Shown: positions 56,340-64,000 of the stretch, one piece after another
Position numbering within the stretch: the stretch's first letter is position 1
How the letters are laid out: each line of letters opens with the position of its first letter
NCBI RefSeq assembly: GCF_014701235.1
Contig: NZ_AP022873.1
Location: forward strand, 62,001 to 126,000
Direction: 5' to 3'
Length of the DNA stretch: 64,000 nt
Origin: Dissulfurispira thermophila
Lineage (GTDB): Bacteria; Nitrospirota; Thermodesulfovibrionia; Thermodesulfovibrionales; Dissulfurispiraceae
Notes under the pieces: generated by a model
Database searches by the model: none
Told to the model about the DNA's origin: nothing
What the model saw: the letters and a program-made list of their open reading frames with translations, nothing else
Program-made: the position numbers and the translations under genes

Positions 56340-57985
56340 TCTACCTCCGATGCCTTTATAACCTTATTGCGGCCGCTGTGCTTGGCTTCGTATAAAGCTT
56401 TATCTGCAGCACTGCATATATCAACTGCGTTATCATAAGCTGGATAGCCTGCTATGCCTGCGCTAAATGTGCAATAAAATTCACTGCCGTTAGCTTGATG
56501 TTTTATCTTTGAAAAAGCTGTTCTTATTTCGTCAAGTATCCTCATGGCATTGTCAACATCAGTGTCTGAGAAAACAATTGCAAATTCCTCGCCGCCATAT
56601 CGTCCAACAATGTCTGTTCTTCTCAGTCTGTGCTGTAAAAGCCCTGATAGACTAACTATGACCCTGTCTCCAATAAGGTGTCCATAAGTATCGTTCACAG
56701 ATTTAAACTTATCAATATCAATCATTGCAAATGCCATCACACCTTTTTGACGCCGCGCCCTATCAATCGCAGCATCAAGCCCTTCTTTTATCATTGTGTG
56801 ATTAAGCAGCCCCGTAAGACTGTCTTTCCCCATAAAGGACCTGATGATGCGCATCCTGTCCGCGCGTATGCTTACAGAAGATATAAGAATTTCTGGATTT
56901 ACAGGTTTTGCAAGAAAATCATCGCCTCCCATACGCATAGCATTCATCTGCTTATCTATATCCGTCTCAGTAGATAAGAAAACAATCGGGATGCTGAAAT
57001 AATCATCCATCTGCCTGATTGCCTTTGCAAGTATATCTCCGTTATATTGAGGCATATATTTATCCATGAGTATCAAGTCCGGGTTAAACTCAGATAAAGC
57101 ATCAAATGCATTTAATGGATTATTCAGTATCTTTGTATCCATGCCGCCTTCTTCAAGTATTGCTGCATAATACTGGGCAAGCTCTACCTCGTCATCAATT
57201 ATAAGTATGCGGTATGGTTTTATTTCCTTTCGCGCTATTAAAATATCCAATCTCTCTATAAGTGAATCAATCTTTACCGGCTTTGTAAGATATGCCTCAC
57301 CACCTGCCTGTACAGCTTCTATACGCGCAAAAATATCACTCCTTGCTGATATAAAAACAACCGGTATTCTTTTTTGAAAATATCTCTGCATCTCTGACAC
57401 AGCTTCTATTCCAGCGACCTCTCCCTCTTTAAATATAATATCCATAACTATCACATCTGGCGGCTCTTTTAATGCTGCCATTTTAAAGTCATCAATATTG
57501 TCAAATGGCATGACTTTATAACCAAAATGACTTATCTGCGACTCAAGTGTCTGAAGGAGATGAGGATCATCTTCTACCAGAAATACCTTTTTTACTGAAT
57601 TTTCATCAGACGAATGTGCTGACAAAACAGCATGAGACTTAACAGCATCGGCATCCACAATCTTTGTATTGTTTATATGATGTTCAAGCAGCACAATATA
57701 TTCTCTAATCTCCGCAAGTGCGGTAAAATCAATGGGTTTATTATTTTCAATAATTCCTTTTAACAATTGCTCAAACTGTCTTGCATTATCAGCTATCTCT
57801 TTAAAGCCAAATGAAGCGGATGTGCCTGCAATGCTATGGACAAGTCTATGCAGATTTGCCATATCAGCATCGCTGTGGCAAGCATCCTTTATCTTGCTAT
57901 AAATATTGTTTACATCATTGAGTTTTGCAGGAAGGGTTTTAATATAGCTTTCCCTAAGCGCCTTTAATTTATCCCTTACACTCAT
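56327..57985 (-). CDS. HPt-REC-REC-GGDEF diguanylate cyclase response regulator
   Basis: A 552-residue output protein. An N-terminal HPt domain has the phosphohistidine in LVHSIAGTSASFG (His50). Two receivers follow (about 132-250, aspartate in VIVMDIIFKEGE; about 256-375, aspartate in LILMDKYMPQYNG), then a GGDEF domain (about 385-550) with an intact active site GRYGGEEFAIVF and an inhibitory site RRTD five residues earlier. It should make cyclic di-GMP when phosphorylated, like WspR, with extra phosphorelay domains. It lies between the hybrid kinase and CheW genes. Confidence 0.93.
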   Translation of the reverse strand: MSVRDKLKALRESYIKTLPAKLNDVNNIYSKIKDACHSDADMANLHRLVHSIAGTSASFGFKEIADNARQFEQLLKGIIENNKPIDFTALAEIREYIVLLEHHINNTKIVDADAVKSHAVLSAHSSDENSVKKVFLVEDDPHLLQTLESQISHFGYKVMPFDNIDDFKMAALKEPPDVIVMDIIFKEGEVAGIEAVSEMQRYFQKRIPVVFISARSDIFARIEAVQAGGEAYLTKPVKIDSLIERLDILIARKEIKPYRILIIDDEVELAQYYAAILEEGGMDTKILNNPLNAFDALSEFNPDLILMDKYMPQYNGDILAKAIRQMDDYFSIPIVFLSTETDIDKQMNAMRMGGDDFLAKPVNPEILISSVSIRADRMRIIRSFMGKDSLTGLLNHTMIKEGLDAAIDRARRQKGVMAFAMIDIDKFKSVNDTYGHLIGDRVIVSLSGLLQHRLRRTDIVGRYGGEEFAIVFSDTDVDNAMRILDEIRTAFSKIKHQANGSEFYCTFSAGIAGYPAYDNAVDICSAADKALYEAKHSGRNKVIKASEVEWKS

Positions 57986-58001
57986 AATCTCAGTATCTCC
58001 T

Positions 58002-59552
58002 TCACTTTACAGGCAGCGTAAATATAAAACAGCTGCCCTTTCCAATCTCGCTTTCTGCCCATATCTTCCCGCCGTGAGATTCTACTATCTGCTTACATAT
58101 TGGCAGTCCAAGACCTGTGCCTCTTGGTCTATCTGTAAGTGTCTCGCCAACTTGCTTGAATTTCTCAAATACCTTTTGCAAATCATCAGGTGCAATGCCT
58201 ATGCCCGTATCAGTAACAGCTATTTCGATAACACGCTTGCCATCGCTTGTACTGTCTTTTTCTGAAATAATACTTGCCCGCACAGTAACCGAGCCGCAAT
58301 CAGTGAATTTCACTGCATTAGAAAGAATGTTTATAAGGACCTGAATCAAACGATCACCGTCCCCTATGATATCAGGTATGGAATCATCTATATTGATTTT
58401 TAGTTCAAGCTGCTTTTGTGCAAAAAGCGGCGCTGTAGCGTCTATTGCCCGTTGAATAATATCGCTCATACTGCAGAGTTCCTCTTTTAATTGCATTTTG
58501 CCTTCTTCTATTTTCGATATATCCAGCACATTGTTAATCAGATTAGTAAGACGATTACCTTCTGTTATTATAATGTCTATATTGCCGGCTACCTGCTCAA
58601 CGGTCTTTCTGAGCCTTGAGTCGTCCTTGTCAACACACGGAAAAATCACAGTTTCAAGTCTATTTTTTATTATCTTTGCAAAGCCTATTATGGAAGTAAG
58701 AGGAGTCCTGAGTTCGTGAGAGACAACTGAAATAAAATCATTTTTCATCCTGTCAACTTCTTTTTCAAAAGTAATATCCCGCAATATAACAAGCGCCCCT
58801 ACATGGCCGCTGTCTTTATCCACTGCGAATTGTTTTCTTATAGAGGTAGCAACAGCCCGTACTATCTTGTTGGTGGAAATATCTATATCAGCAGTATAAA
58901 CATCATCCCTGTTCATACGGCTTTTATCAAGCAGAGAGGTTAGCGCTTCATCAAACATCTCGCTATAACCTCTGCCTATAATTGCATTACCCGATAGATT
59001 AAAGAGCGAGCTTATAGCCTGATTGGCAAGGGTTATTTTGCCGCTCTCGTCAATAACCAAAAGACCATCAGGCATAGTATTAATAATAGCCGTTAAATAC
59101 GAAAGGGCATTTTCAAGTTCTTCTTTTTTGTGAGAAAGATCAGTAATCAACTGCAGATTAGCCTGGCGGAGGTGTTGTTTTTCAAGGGTTTTTTTTACAG
59201 TAATATCTATAGTGTCCTGTATAAATTCGTCTTTAATAAGATAATCATCAGCACCGATGTTAAGAGCGGCCAGCATCATATCTATCTCTTTATTACTGCT
59301 CAAGACTATAATCGGCACGTTGAATGTCTTGCTCCTGAGTTCCTTTATCAGTTGCAATCCATCCATCTCCGGCATATTAATGTCAGTTATAATTAAATCT
59401 ATAGAGGGATCATCAGCATATCTTTGCAGGGCGGCTTTTCCATTGTCAGCATCACTGACAACATACCCTTTATCATCAAGCACTACCGACAGCATTTCCC
59501 TTACAAATATGTCGTCGTCAACTAGAAGGACCTTTTGTTTTTGCTCATTCAT
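58002..59552 (-). CDS. REC-PAS histidine kinase
   Basis: A 516-residue soluble kinase. An N-terminal receiver (about 5-122, phosphoacceptor in [13 protein letters not shown]) is followed by a short coiled coil, a PAS domain (about 150-265), a dimerisation helix with [17 protein letters not shown] (phosphohistidine near residue 290) and an ATPase domain ending [14 protein letters not shown]. There is no membrane segment. It could pass phosphate to the HPt-REC-REC-GGDEF protein encoded 16 bases downstream. Confidence 0.92.
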   Translation of the reverse strand: MNEQKQKVLLVDDDIFVREMLSVVLDDKGYVVSDADNGKAALQRYADDPSIDLIITDINMPEMDGLQLIKELRSKTFNVPIIVLSSNKEIDMMLAALNIGADDYLIKDEFIQDTIDITVKKTLEKQHLRQANLQLITDLSHKKEELENALSYLTAIINTMPDGLLVIDESGKITLANQAISSLFNLSGNAIIGRGYSEMFDEALTSLLDKSRMNRDDVYTADIDISTNKIVRAVATSIRKQFAVDKDSGHVGALVILRDITFEKEVDRMKNDFISVVSHELRTPLTSIIGFAKIIKNRLETVIFPCVDKDDSRLRKTVEQVAGNIDIIITEGNRLTNLINNVLDISKIEEGKMQLKEELCSMSDIIQRAIDATAPLFAQKQLELKINIDDSIPDIIGDGDRLIQVLINILSNAVKFTDCGSVTVRASIISEKDSTSDGKRVIEIAVTDTGIGIAPDDLQKVFEKFKQVGETLTDRPRGTGLGLPICKQIVESHGGKIWAESEIGKGSCFIFTLPVK

Positions 59553-59560
59553 AATATAAA

Positions 59561-59953
59561 TTACAGCCCTAATACCTCTTTTGCTTTTTCTATCACTTCA
59601 TCTGGATTAAAGGGTTTGGTCATATAAATATCGCATCCTACATCTGCCCCCCGTTGTTTGTCAAACTCTTGTCCTTTTGCTGTCAACAATATAATAAAAA
59701 CATCTTTCATACCGAGGTCGTTTTTTATCTTATGGCAGACATCAAATCCATTCATACGGGGCATCATAATATCAAGGAATACAAGATTTGGGTTTTCGCT
59801 TTTTATTATATCAAAAGCGTCTTCTCCGTTGTCGCAATTGAGCAGTTGCACGCCCTCGTCTTCGAGTTCTTCGAGCGTTTGCTCCAGCAGCAGCCTTATA
59901 TGTGGCTCATCGTCTGCTATCAATATCTTACGCATCTCATCCTCCTTTTGCAT
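59561..59953 (-). CDS. Single-domain response regulator
   Basis: A 130-residue receiver with DDEPH near residue 16, the phosphoacceptor in [15 protein letters not shown] near residue 62 and the conserved lysine in [11 protein letters not shown] near residue 113. No output domain. It lies eight bases before the hybrid kinase start and six bases after the HD-GYP gene. Probably a phosphate carrier or sink. Confidence 0.92.
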   Translation of the reverse strand: MQKEDEMRKILIADDEPHIRLLLEQTLEELEDEGVQLLNCDNGEDAFDIIKSENPNLVFLDIMMPRMNGFDVCHKIKNDLGMKDVFIILLTAKGQEFDKQRGADVGCDIYMTKPFNPDEVIEKAKEVLGL

Positions 59954-59959
59954 AAATTC

Positions 59960-61372
59960 CTATATAATAATCTCCTTTAATGTATTGCCTTTGAAAAATG
60001 CCTCCATGACATCAGATGCAAAAAAAGCTGACACCACATCAGGGTCAAACTGCGCTCCAGCATGCTTTTTCAGTTCTTCAAATGCGACATCAAGGCTCAA
60101 TCCCTGTCTGTAGGGTCTATTGGATGTCATGGCATCAAAAGAATCTGCTACAGCAATAATGCGGGCAGCAATATCTATATCTTTTCCCTTAAGTCCATCA
60201 GGATACCCTTTGCCATCGTACCTTTCATGATGATGTTTCACACCAGGTATGATGTCTTTAAACTGCTTAATGTGAGCAAGTATCTCTTCACCGTATAGTG
60301 TATGTTTTTTTATCTCTTTAAACTCTTCGTCCGTAAGCCTACCGGGCTTGCACAGCACTGTATCTTTCACGCCGATCTTCCCTACATCATGCAGTATTGC
60401 CGAAAGTTTAAGCCTTGTCATATCCTCATCTGACAGGGCAAGCACCTTTCCTATGGCAAGGCTGTATTGCATAACCCTCTTTGTATGCCCCCCTGTATAA
60501 GGATCTCTCTTTTCTATGGTCTCTGCAAGAGTGATGACTGCCATAAGAAAAGTCTCTTTTAGTTCGTCATAAAGTCTCGCGTTTTCTATTGCGGCAGCAG
60601 TCTGAGATGCAATAGTGTTAAGGATTTTAAGATGTTCAGCGGTATAATTAATCGGGCTCATACTGCTTATCTTAATAGTTCCCATGACCTTGTCTTTTGT
60701 CTTGAGCGGAGAGCATATCATGGAATTTGCATTAACTTCTTCGTCAGCGTGGCGGGCATCTGACAGCACATTATTTACTATCTCAGCGATTCCTGTCGTA
60801 AAAATGCTACCTTCTATTCCATGCCCTATTTGTATTAGCGGACTGGTATCAGCCTCATGGCCCCATGTTGCAATAGTCTCCAATTTCCCATCTCCATTTA
60901 GAAGTCTTAAAGATGCCCCGGTGCATTCTATAAATTTCTTTGCTTGCTCTACTGCCAGTGTTGCAGCTTCATTGAGATTAAGACATGAGGAGACTTTTTC
61001 AGACAGGTCATACAGAAGAGTTATTTCTTTGTATTTGTTTAAAGTTTCATGTGTAATATTTTTTATCTCTAATTCTCTTTGCGCTATATATGAAAGTATT
61101 GAGGCAATAGGCGCAATCTTGCTGCTGCCCCCTGCCCATCCTATAACCTCTCCAAATGCATTAATTGGGTATCTGCCTGATTCATCACTTCCTTCATATG
61201 CAGCAAGCAATATAGCACCATCAGCGTCTTGTATCGTGACAGGAGAGCCTATAGAATTTATAATGCTCTGGATTATTGCAATAACATTTTTTTTATGCAA
61301 TATTTTTTTTAGGCTTATCTGTCCACGATTATTTTCCTTATTAGAGTCTATGGTTAAAACTGTATCTGACAT
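59960..61372 (-). CDS. GAF-HD-GYP cyclic di-GMP phosphodiesterase
   Basis: A 470-residue enzyme that breaks down cyclic di-GMP. An N-terminal region with a PAS-like look (about 25-85) is followed by a GAF domain (about 115-265) and an HD-GYP domain with HDVGKIG near residue 333 and HHERYDGKGYPDGL (the GYP motif) near residue 390. The start at 61372 has AGGAGA upstream; an in-frame ATG 13 codons earlier lies in the remains of the toxin gene. It opens the chemosensory operon, opposing the GGDEF protein. Confidence 0.92.
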   Translation of the reverse strand: MSDTVLTIDSNKENNRGQISLKKILHKKNVIAIIQSIINSIGSPVTIQDADGAILLAAYEGSDESGRYPINAFGEVIGWAGGSSKIAPIASILSYIAQRELEIKNITHETLNKYKEITLLYDLSEKVSSCLNLNEAATLAVEQAKKFIECTGASLRLLNGDGKLETIATWGHEADTSPLIQIGHGIEGSIFTTGIAEIVNNVLSDARHADEEVNANSMICSPLKTKDKVMGTIKISSMSPINYTAEHLKILNTIASQTAAAIENARLYDELKETFLMAVITLAETIEKRDPYTGGHTKRVMQYSLAIGKVLALSDEDMTRLKLSAILHDVGKIGVKDTVLCKPGRLTDEEFKEIKKHTLYGEEILAHIKQFKDIIPGVKHHHERYDGKGYPDGLKGKDIDIAARIIAVADSFDAMTSNRPYRQGLSLDVAFEELKKHAGAQFDPDVVSAFFASDVMEAFFKGNTLKEIII

Positions 61373-61391
61373 TTCTTTATCGTCTCCTGTG

Positions 61392-61690
61392 CTAATCGTT
61401 AGTATAGTCAATAGGGTTTCTTCTATTAGCCCACACAGTCAAAATCTCGATTACATCTTCCTTTATCTCATAAAACAACAGATAATAACGGCTGCAAACA
61501 GTTACCCTTACATTTTCATGTCTATCTTTCTGCCCATATAATTGTATTGTGATATATACTTTACGGCATCATTGAATTCCCGCGATAGTTTTCGGCTATA
61601 ATTTTTATTGCCATTTCTCAAATGCCAATATTCCAAAATTTGCCTTCTCTCATTCTTTGCATTCAGCGACCAGACTACTCGTTTAGCCAT
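61392..61690 (-). pseudogene. RelE/ParE-family toxin gene, frameshifted
   Basis: The frame from 61690 gives AKRVVWSLNAKNERRQILEYW and continues to GRKID, then ends early at residue 60. The next frame continues the same protein as HENVRVTVCSRYYLLFYEI and VIEILTVWANRRNP to a stop at 61392. One base is missing near 61515-61522. The whole would be a typical ParE/RelE toxin of about 99 residues. Loss of the toxin would leave the antitoxin alone; a sequencing error is also possible. Confidence 0.8.
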
Positions 61691-61914
61691 ACATCTTCTT
61701 CTTTTTTCAATTCTTCATTGGCAATATATTTTCCACCGGCTATTTGCTCCTTGCCTTGCAGTATCATCGTTTTCTGTTCATCGCTTACCCGATAAATCCT
61801 TTCTGATTGAGAAACCGTATCCAAAATCTTTTTTATAGCATTCAGGAATTCTTTATCTTCAATCTCATAAATCTTGTCAGCCAGCAAATTTTTTAATTGC
61901 GCAACTGCTATCAT
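61675..61914 (-). CDS. Antitoxin of a type II toxin-antitoxin pair
   Basis: A 79-residue protein overlapping the toxin start by 16 bases, the usual antitoxin-toxin arrangement. The C-terminal half SDEQKTMILQGKEQIAGGKY and NEELKKEEDVWLNE has the pattern of antitoxins that pair with RelE/ParE toxins. AAGGAGGG precedes the start. It is followed by the frameshifted toxin. Confidence 0.75.
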   Translation of the reverse strand: MIAVAQLKNLLADKIYEIEDKEFLNAIKKILDTVSQSERIYRVSDEQKTMILQGKEQIAGGKYIANEELKKEEDVWLNE

Positions 61915-61932
61915 AATCTTATCCCTCCTTTA

Positions 61933-62154
61933 TCAGAACTGTATCTGACACTTTTTTGCTCCGCCCTCGTCTCTTATCCAGAGCAATATCTTTTTTGACC
62001 TTGTGCACCAATCCCGCACATCTTTTTCAAATGTAGGACAGTCTGCCATGACTTCCAAAATATCACCGGGTTTCATCTTCACAGCCATTGCTGTAATTTT
62101 TAATGTAGGCTGTGGACATTTGAGTCCTTTTGCGTCAATTGTTTGCACTGCCAT
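61933..62154 (-). CDS. TusA/SirA-family sulfur carrier protein
   Basis: A 73-residue protein with the family signature DAKGLKCPQPTLKI; Cys13 would carry persulfide sulfur. Two further cysteines lie near residues 39 and 49 (MADCPTFEKDVRDWC), as in the respiratory or Hdr-associated members. AGGAGG precedes the ATG. It follows the hdrA-mvhD pair, so it may deliver sulfur to or from that complex. Confidence 0.9.
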   Translation of the reverse strand: MAVQTIDAKGLKCPQPTLKITAMAVKMKPGDILEVMADCPTFEKDVRDWCTRSKKILLWIRDEGGAKKCQIQF

Positions 62155-62183
62155 TTTTTATTCCTCCTTGTTTTTAAATAAGG

Positions 62184-62236
62184 TTCAAACAGCTTAAGTC
62201 ATTCAAATAGTTTGTGCGGCTTAAATGGCTTGAACG
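62184..62236. repeat. GTTCAA/TTGAAC-type repeat overlapping the mvhD stop
   Basis: GTTCAAACAGCTTAAG and GGCTTAAATGGCTTGAAC words form an imperfect inverted repeat. It resembles the cluster at 8.0 kb. Confidence 0.4.
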
Positions 62237-62709
62237 ATTTTTATAGGCCCTAATCCCCTGACCGTCTCCACCATATCTGTTATCACTCTTACAAACTTAT
62301 CTCCCTCACCTGCTGAAACATAATCAAATCTGCATCTGTCTTCTTCTATGCCCATTTGTTTAAGTAGCCTTATAAGCATCTTATATCTCTGAACTGCCCT
62401 GTAATTTCCTTCCTTATAATGGCAGTCTCCCGGGTGACATGCAAGAATTATAACACCATCTGCTCCATTTTCAAATGCCTTCATTACAAATTGGGGGTCA
62501 ATTCTTCCGCTGCACATAACCTTTATTACATTTACATTCGGAGGATAAGGGTTTTGCGATGCCCCGGCCTTATCCGCCCCAGCATATGAACACCAGTTGC
62601 ACAGAAAACCAATTATCTTAGGCTCAAAATTGTCTGCTATCGGGGACAGTCCCGATTCTACGAAATTCTTTTCTTCGCTTTGACGCTTGACGCCTGACGC
62701 TTGACTCAT
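62221..62709 (-). CDS. MvhD-type iron-sulfur electron transfer subunit
   Basis: A 162-residue protein of the MvhD/FlpD family, which carries a [2Fe-2S] cluster and links HdrA to hydrogenase or formate dehydrogenase. FEPKIIGFLCNWCSYAGADKAG is split over residues 28-49, followed by VMCSGRIDP and ACHPGDCHYKEGN. Residues 2-27 before the domain are not typical; they are encoded by GCGTCAAGCGTC-type repeats and a small ATCGGG/CCCGAT hairpin. The ATG overlaps the hdrA stop by four bases. Confidence 0.9.
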   Translation of the reverse strand: MSQASGVKRQSEEKNFVESGLSPIADNFEPKIIGFLCNWCSYAGADKAGASQNPYPPNVNVIKVMCSGRIDPQFVMKAFENGADGVIILACHPGDCHYKEGNYRAVQRYKMLIRLLKQMGIEEDRCRFDYVSAGEGDKFVRVITDMVETVRGLGPIKIVQAI

Positions 62710-64000
62710 CGTAGCACCTCCTGTATTTCTGCAAATATCTCTTCGTTTGTAAAGTGATTGCCCTTAACAGCCCCTGATGGACAAGCTGCAACACATGTGC
62801 CGCACCCCTGACATAGCACATCATTTACCACTGATATTTCTTTTTCACTATCAAATGATATGGCATTATAAGGGCATACAGATATACATATCCTACATCC
62901 TGAACATCTATCAGAATCTATAACTGCTGTAATAGGCTTTATTTCAAGCTTTCTACCTGTAACGAGACCTGAGAGAATATAGCCGGCAGCAGCCATTGCC
63001 TGATTCATTGCCTTTTGTATATCCATTGGAGACTGGCATGTGCCTGCGAGATATATACCTTTGATCTTACTCTGCGTAGAATCAAGCCTGTTATGGAGTT
63101 CTTCAAAAAAGCCATATCTGTCTATATCTGCCTCCAGTATGCTGCTTAGCACATCAGATTTTGGGGACGATACTATCGCAGGACAAAGTATAATCATATC
63201 TGCCTGAATGCTGTCTGCCTCTGCCGGCAATATCTTATTTCTGATAAATTTCTTGCTGTTTTGTGCAATAACTTCTATATCCTCAATATTTCTGTATCTG
63301 ATGAAAGTAGATTTAATGTTATCCATGGCATGGTGATAAAGTGAATAACCCTCTTTTCCCGGTATGACCAATTCTTTATACAGATGGTATATCTTTGCAT
63401 CAGGCAGTTTTTTGCTTATCATGTGATTGAATTTAAATGCGTAACTGCAGCATATCCCAGAGCAGTAATCATTATGTTTTTTATCGAGGCTTCCAACACA
63501 ATGAATTATTGCGATAGATTCAGGGGATGCACCTGACAATAGCTTGATTTCTCCGCCTGTTGGACCATTTGAAGCAAGCATCCTTTCAAACTCATAAGAG
63601 GTATAAATATCCTGATAATTGCCATAGCCAAGATTTGGTATTTTTCGGCAATCATACAGAGATGAGCCTATAGCCACTAATATAGCGCCTACATTTCTCT
63701 CTATCGTCTCTTGTTGTTCGTCAAATATGAAAATCCCTTCACCAAGTGGGCATGCTTCAACGCAAGCGTTGCAGTCTTGTCCCTTTAATTTAAGGCAGAC
63801 ATCAGCATCAATAAAAGGCGCATTCGGAAGTGCCCCTGTAAATGGGAAATCTATAGCCTTTCTTTCATTTAATCCATAATTAAACTCGTTTTTTGTACTT
63901 TCAGGACAAACAGCTACGCACTCAGCACAGCCTATGCACTGATGTGTGTCAATGCGTCTTGGTGATTTTTTAATCTTAACAATAAAATTACCGTAATATC
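62706..64000 (-). CDS. hdrA: HdrA-like heterodisulfide reductase subunit A (5' end outside the window)
   Basis: The C-terminal 430 or so residues of an HdrA-type flavoprotein; the frame is open to the window edge. Visible features are a [4Fe-4S] site CIGCAECVAVCPE, a second cysteine group CLKLKGQDCNACVEACP, the FAD-domain strand VGAILVAIGSSLYD, the pair CSGICCSYAFK, and a C-terminal two-cluster ferredoxin CSGCRICISVCP and CQGCGTCVAACP. HdrA bifurcates electrons in methanogens and serves similar roles in sulfate reducers and acetogens. HdrB and HdrC are not seen downstream. The partner is the coupled mvhD gene. Confidence 0.9.
   Translation of the reverse strand, partial: YYGNFIVKIKKSPRRIDTHQCIGCAECVAVCPESTKNEFNYGLNERKAIDFPFTGALPNAPFIDADVCLKLKGQDCNACVEACPLGEGIFIFDEQQETIERNVGAILVAIGSSLYDCRKIPNLGYGNYQDIYTSYEFERMLASNGPTGGEIKLLSGASPESIAIIHCVGSLDKKHNDYCSGICCSYAFKFNHMISKKLPDAKIYHLYKELVIPGKEGYSLYHHAMDNIKSTFIRYRNIEDIEVIAQNSKKFIRNKILPAEADSIQADMIILCPAIVSSPKSDVLSSILEADIDRYGFFEELHNRLDSTQSKIKGIYLAGTCQSPMDIQKAMNQAMAAAGYILSGLVTGRKLEIKPITAVIDSDRCSGCRICISVCPYNAISFDSEKEISVVNDVLCQGCGTCVAACPSGAVKGNHFTNEEIFAEIQEVLR

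Noticed and set aside
62706-64000. QmoA or QmoB of the sulfate-reduction pathway
   Set aside because: The C-terminal two-cluster ferredoxin and a separate MvhD gene fit HdrA better; Qmo subunits lack this combination, though the missing N-terminus leaves some doubt.

Overview
The window comes from an AT-rich, Gram-negative, probably anaerobic bacterium. It carries a lipid A pathway (lpxD, fabZ, lpxA, lpxI), BamA and Skp for the outer membrane, HdrA/MvhD electron-transfer proteins, a NapH/NapG-type ferredoxin chain, a CooT-type nickel protein and sigma-54 promoters. That mix, with many short palindromic repeats between genes, fits the Thermodesulfovibrio side of Nitrospirota or a deltaproteobacterial-like lineage. 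This placement is an inference from gene content; no rRNA gene is present.

Layout. 1-5.5 kb: a GAF protein coupled to a class II phosphodiesterase-like beta-lactamase-fold enzyme, facing a ROK kinase-lepA-lepB-ribE operon. 5.6-12.8 kb: envelope operon bamA-skp-lpxD-fabZ-lpxA-lpxI plus a membrane protein. 12.6-18.1 kb: lipoate ligase-like/CooT/DUF3842 operon, a DUF401 permease, serS, and an isolated FliK-like/FlhB-C-terminal-like pair. 18.4-26.9 kb: HhH-GPD glycosylase, DUF362 and NapHG-like iron-sulfur proteins, tRNA-Met, polyamine genes speH-speE, gap-pgk, DUF1015. 27-32.7 kb: a signalling-to-transport module with a haem-sensor-type histidine kinase, an NtrC-family regulator, two palindromic activator sites, a sigma-54 promoter, an enlarged YeiH-type transporter and a 53-residue membrane protein. 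32.7-40.8 kb: uvrB, purF, M29 peptidase-like, a Crp/Fnr regulator with a palindrome before a DUF2892 gene, cutA, hisD. 40.9-47.6 kb: acetate uptake and activation operon (DUF294/CBS regulator, DnaQ-like exonuclease, DUF4212, SSS symporter, acs) behind a second sigma-54-type element. 47.8-61.4 kb: a chemosensory operon of eleven genes whose proteins carry GGDEF and HD-GYP domains, so its likely output is cyclic di-GMP rather than a flagellar motor. 61.4-64 kb: a toxin-antitoxin pair with a frameshifted toxin, then TusA-like, MvhD and HdrA (cut by the window edge).

The most notable observations are the sigma-54 module at 27-32.7 kb, the Wsp-like chemosensory/c-di-GMP operon, a perfect 722-bp duplication of an internal cheA segment fused to a decapitated rarA, a two-copy dispersed palindromic repeat in divergent intergenic regions, short repeats that appear to have entered reading frames (ribE, mvhD, the FliK-like gene), and several genes whose -10 box lies so close to the ATG that leaderless transcripts are likely. 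No CRISPR array, rRNA gene, insertion sequence or prophage was seen.
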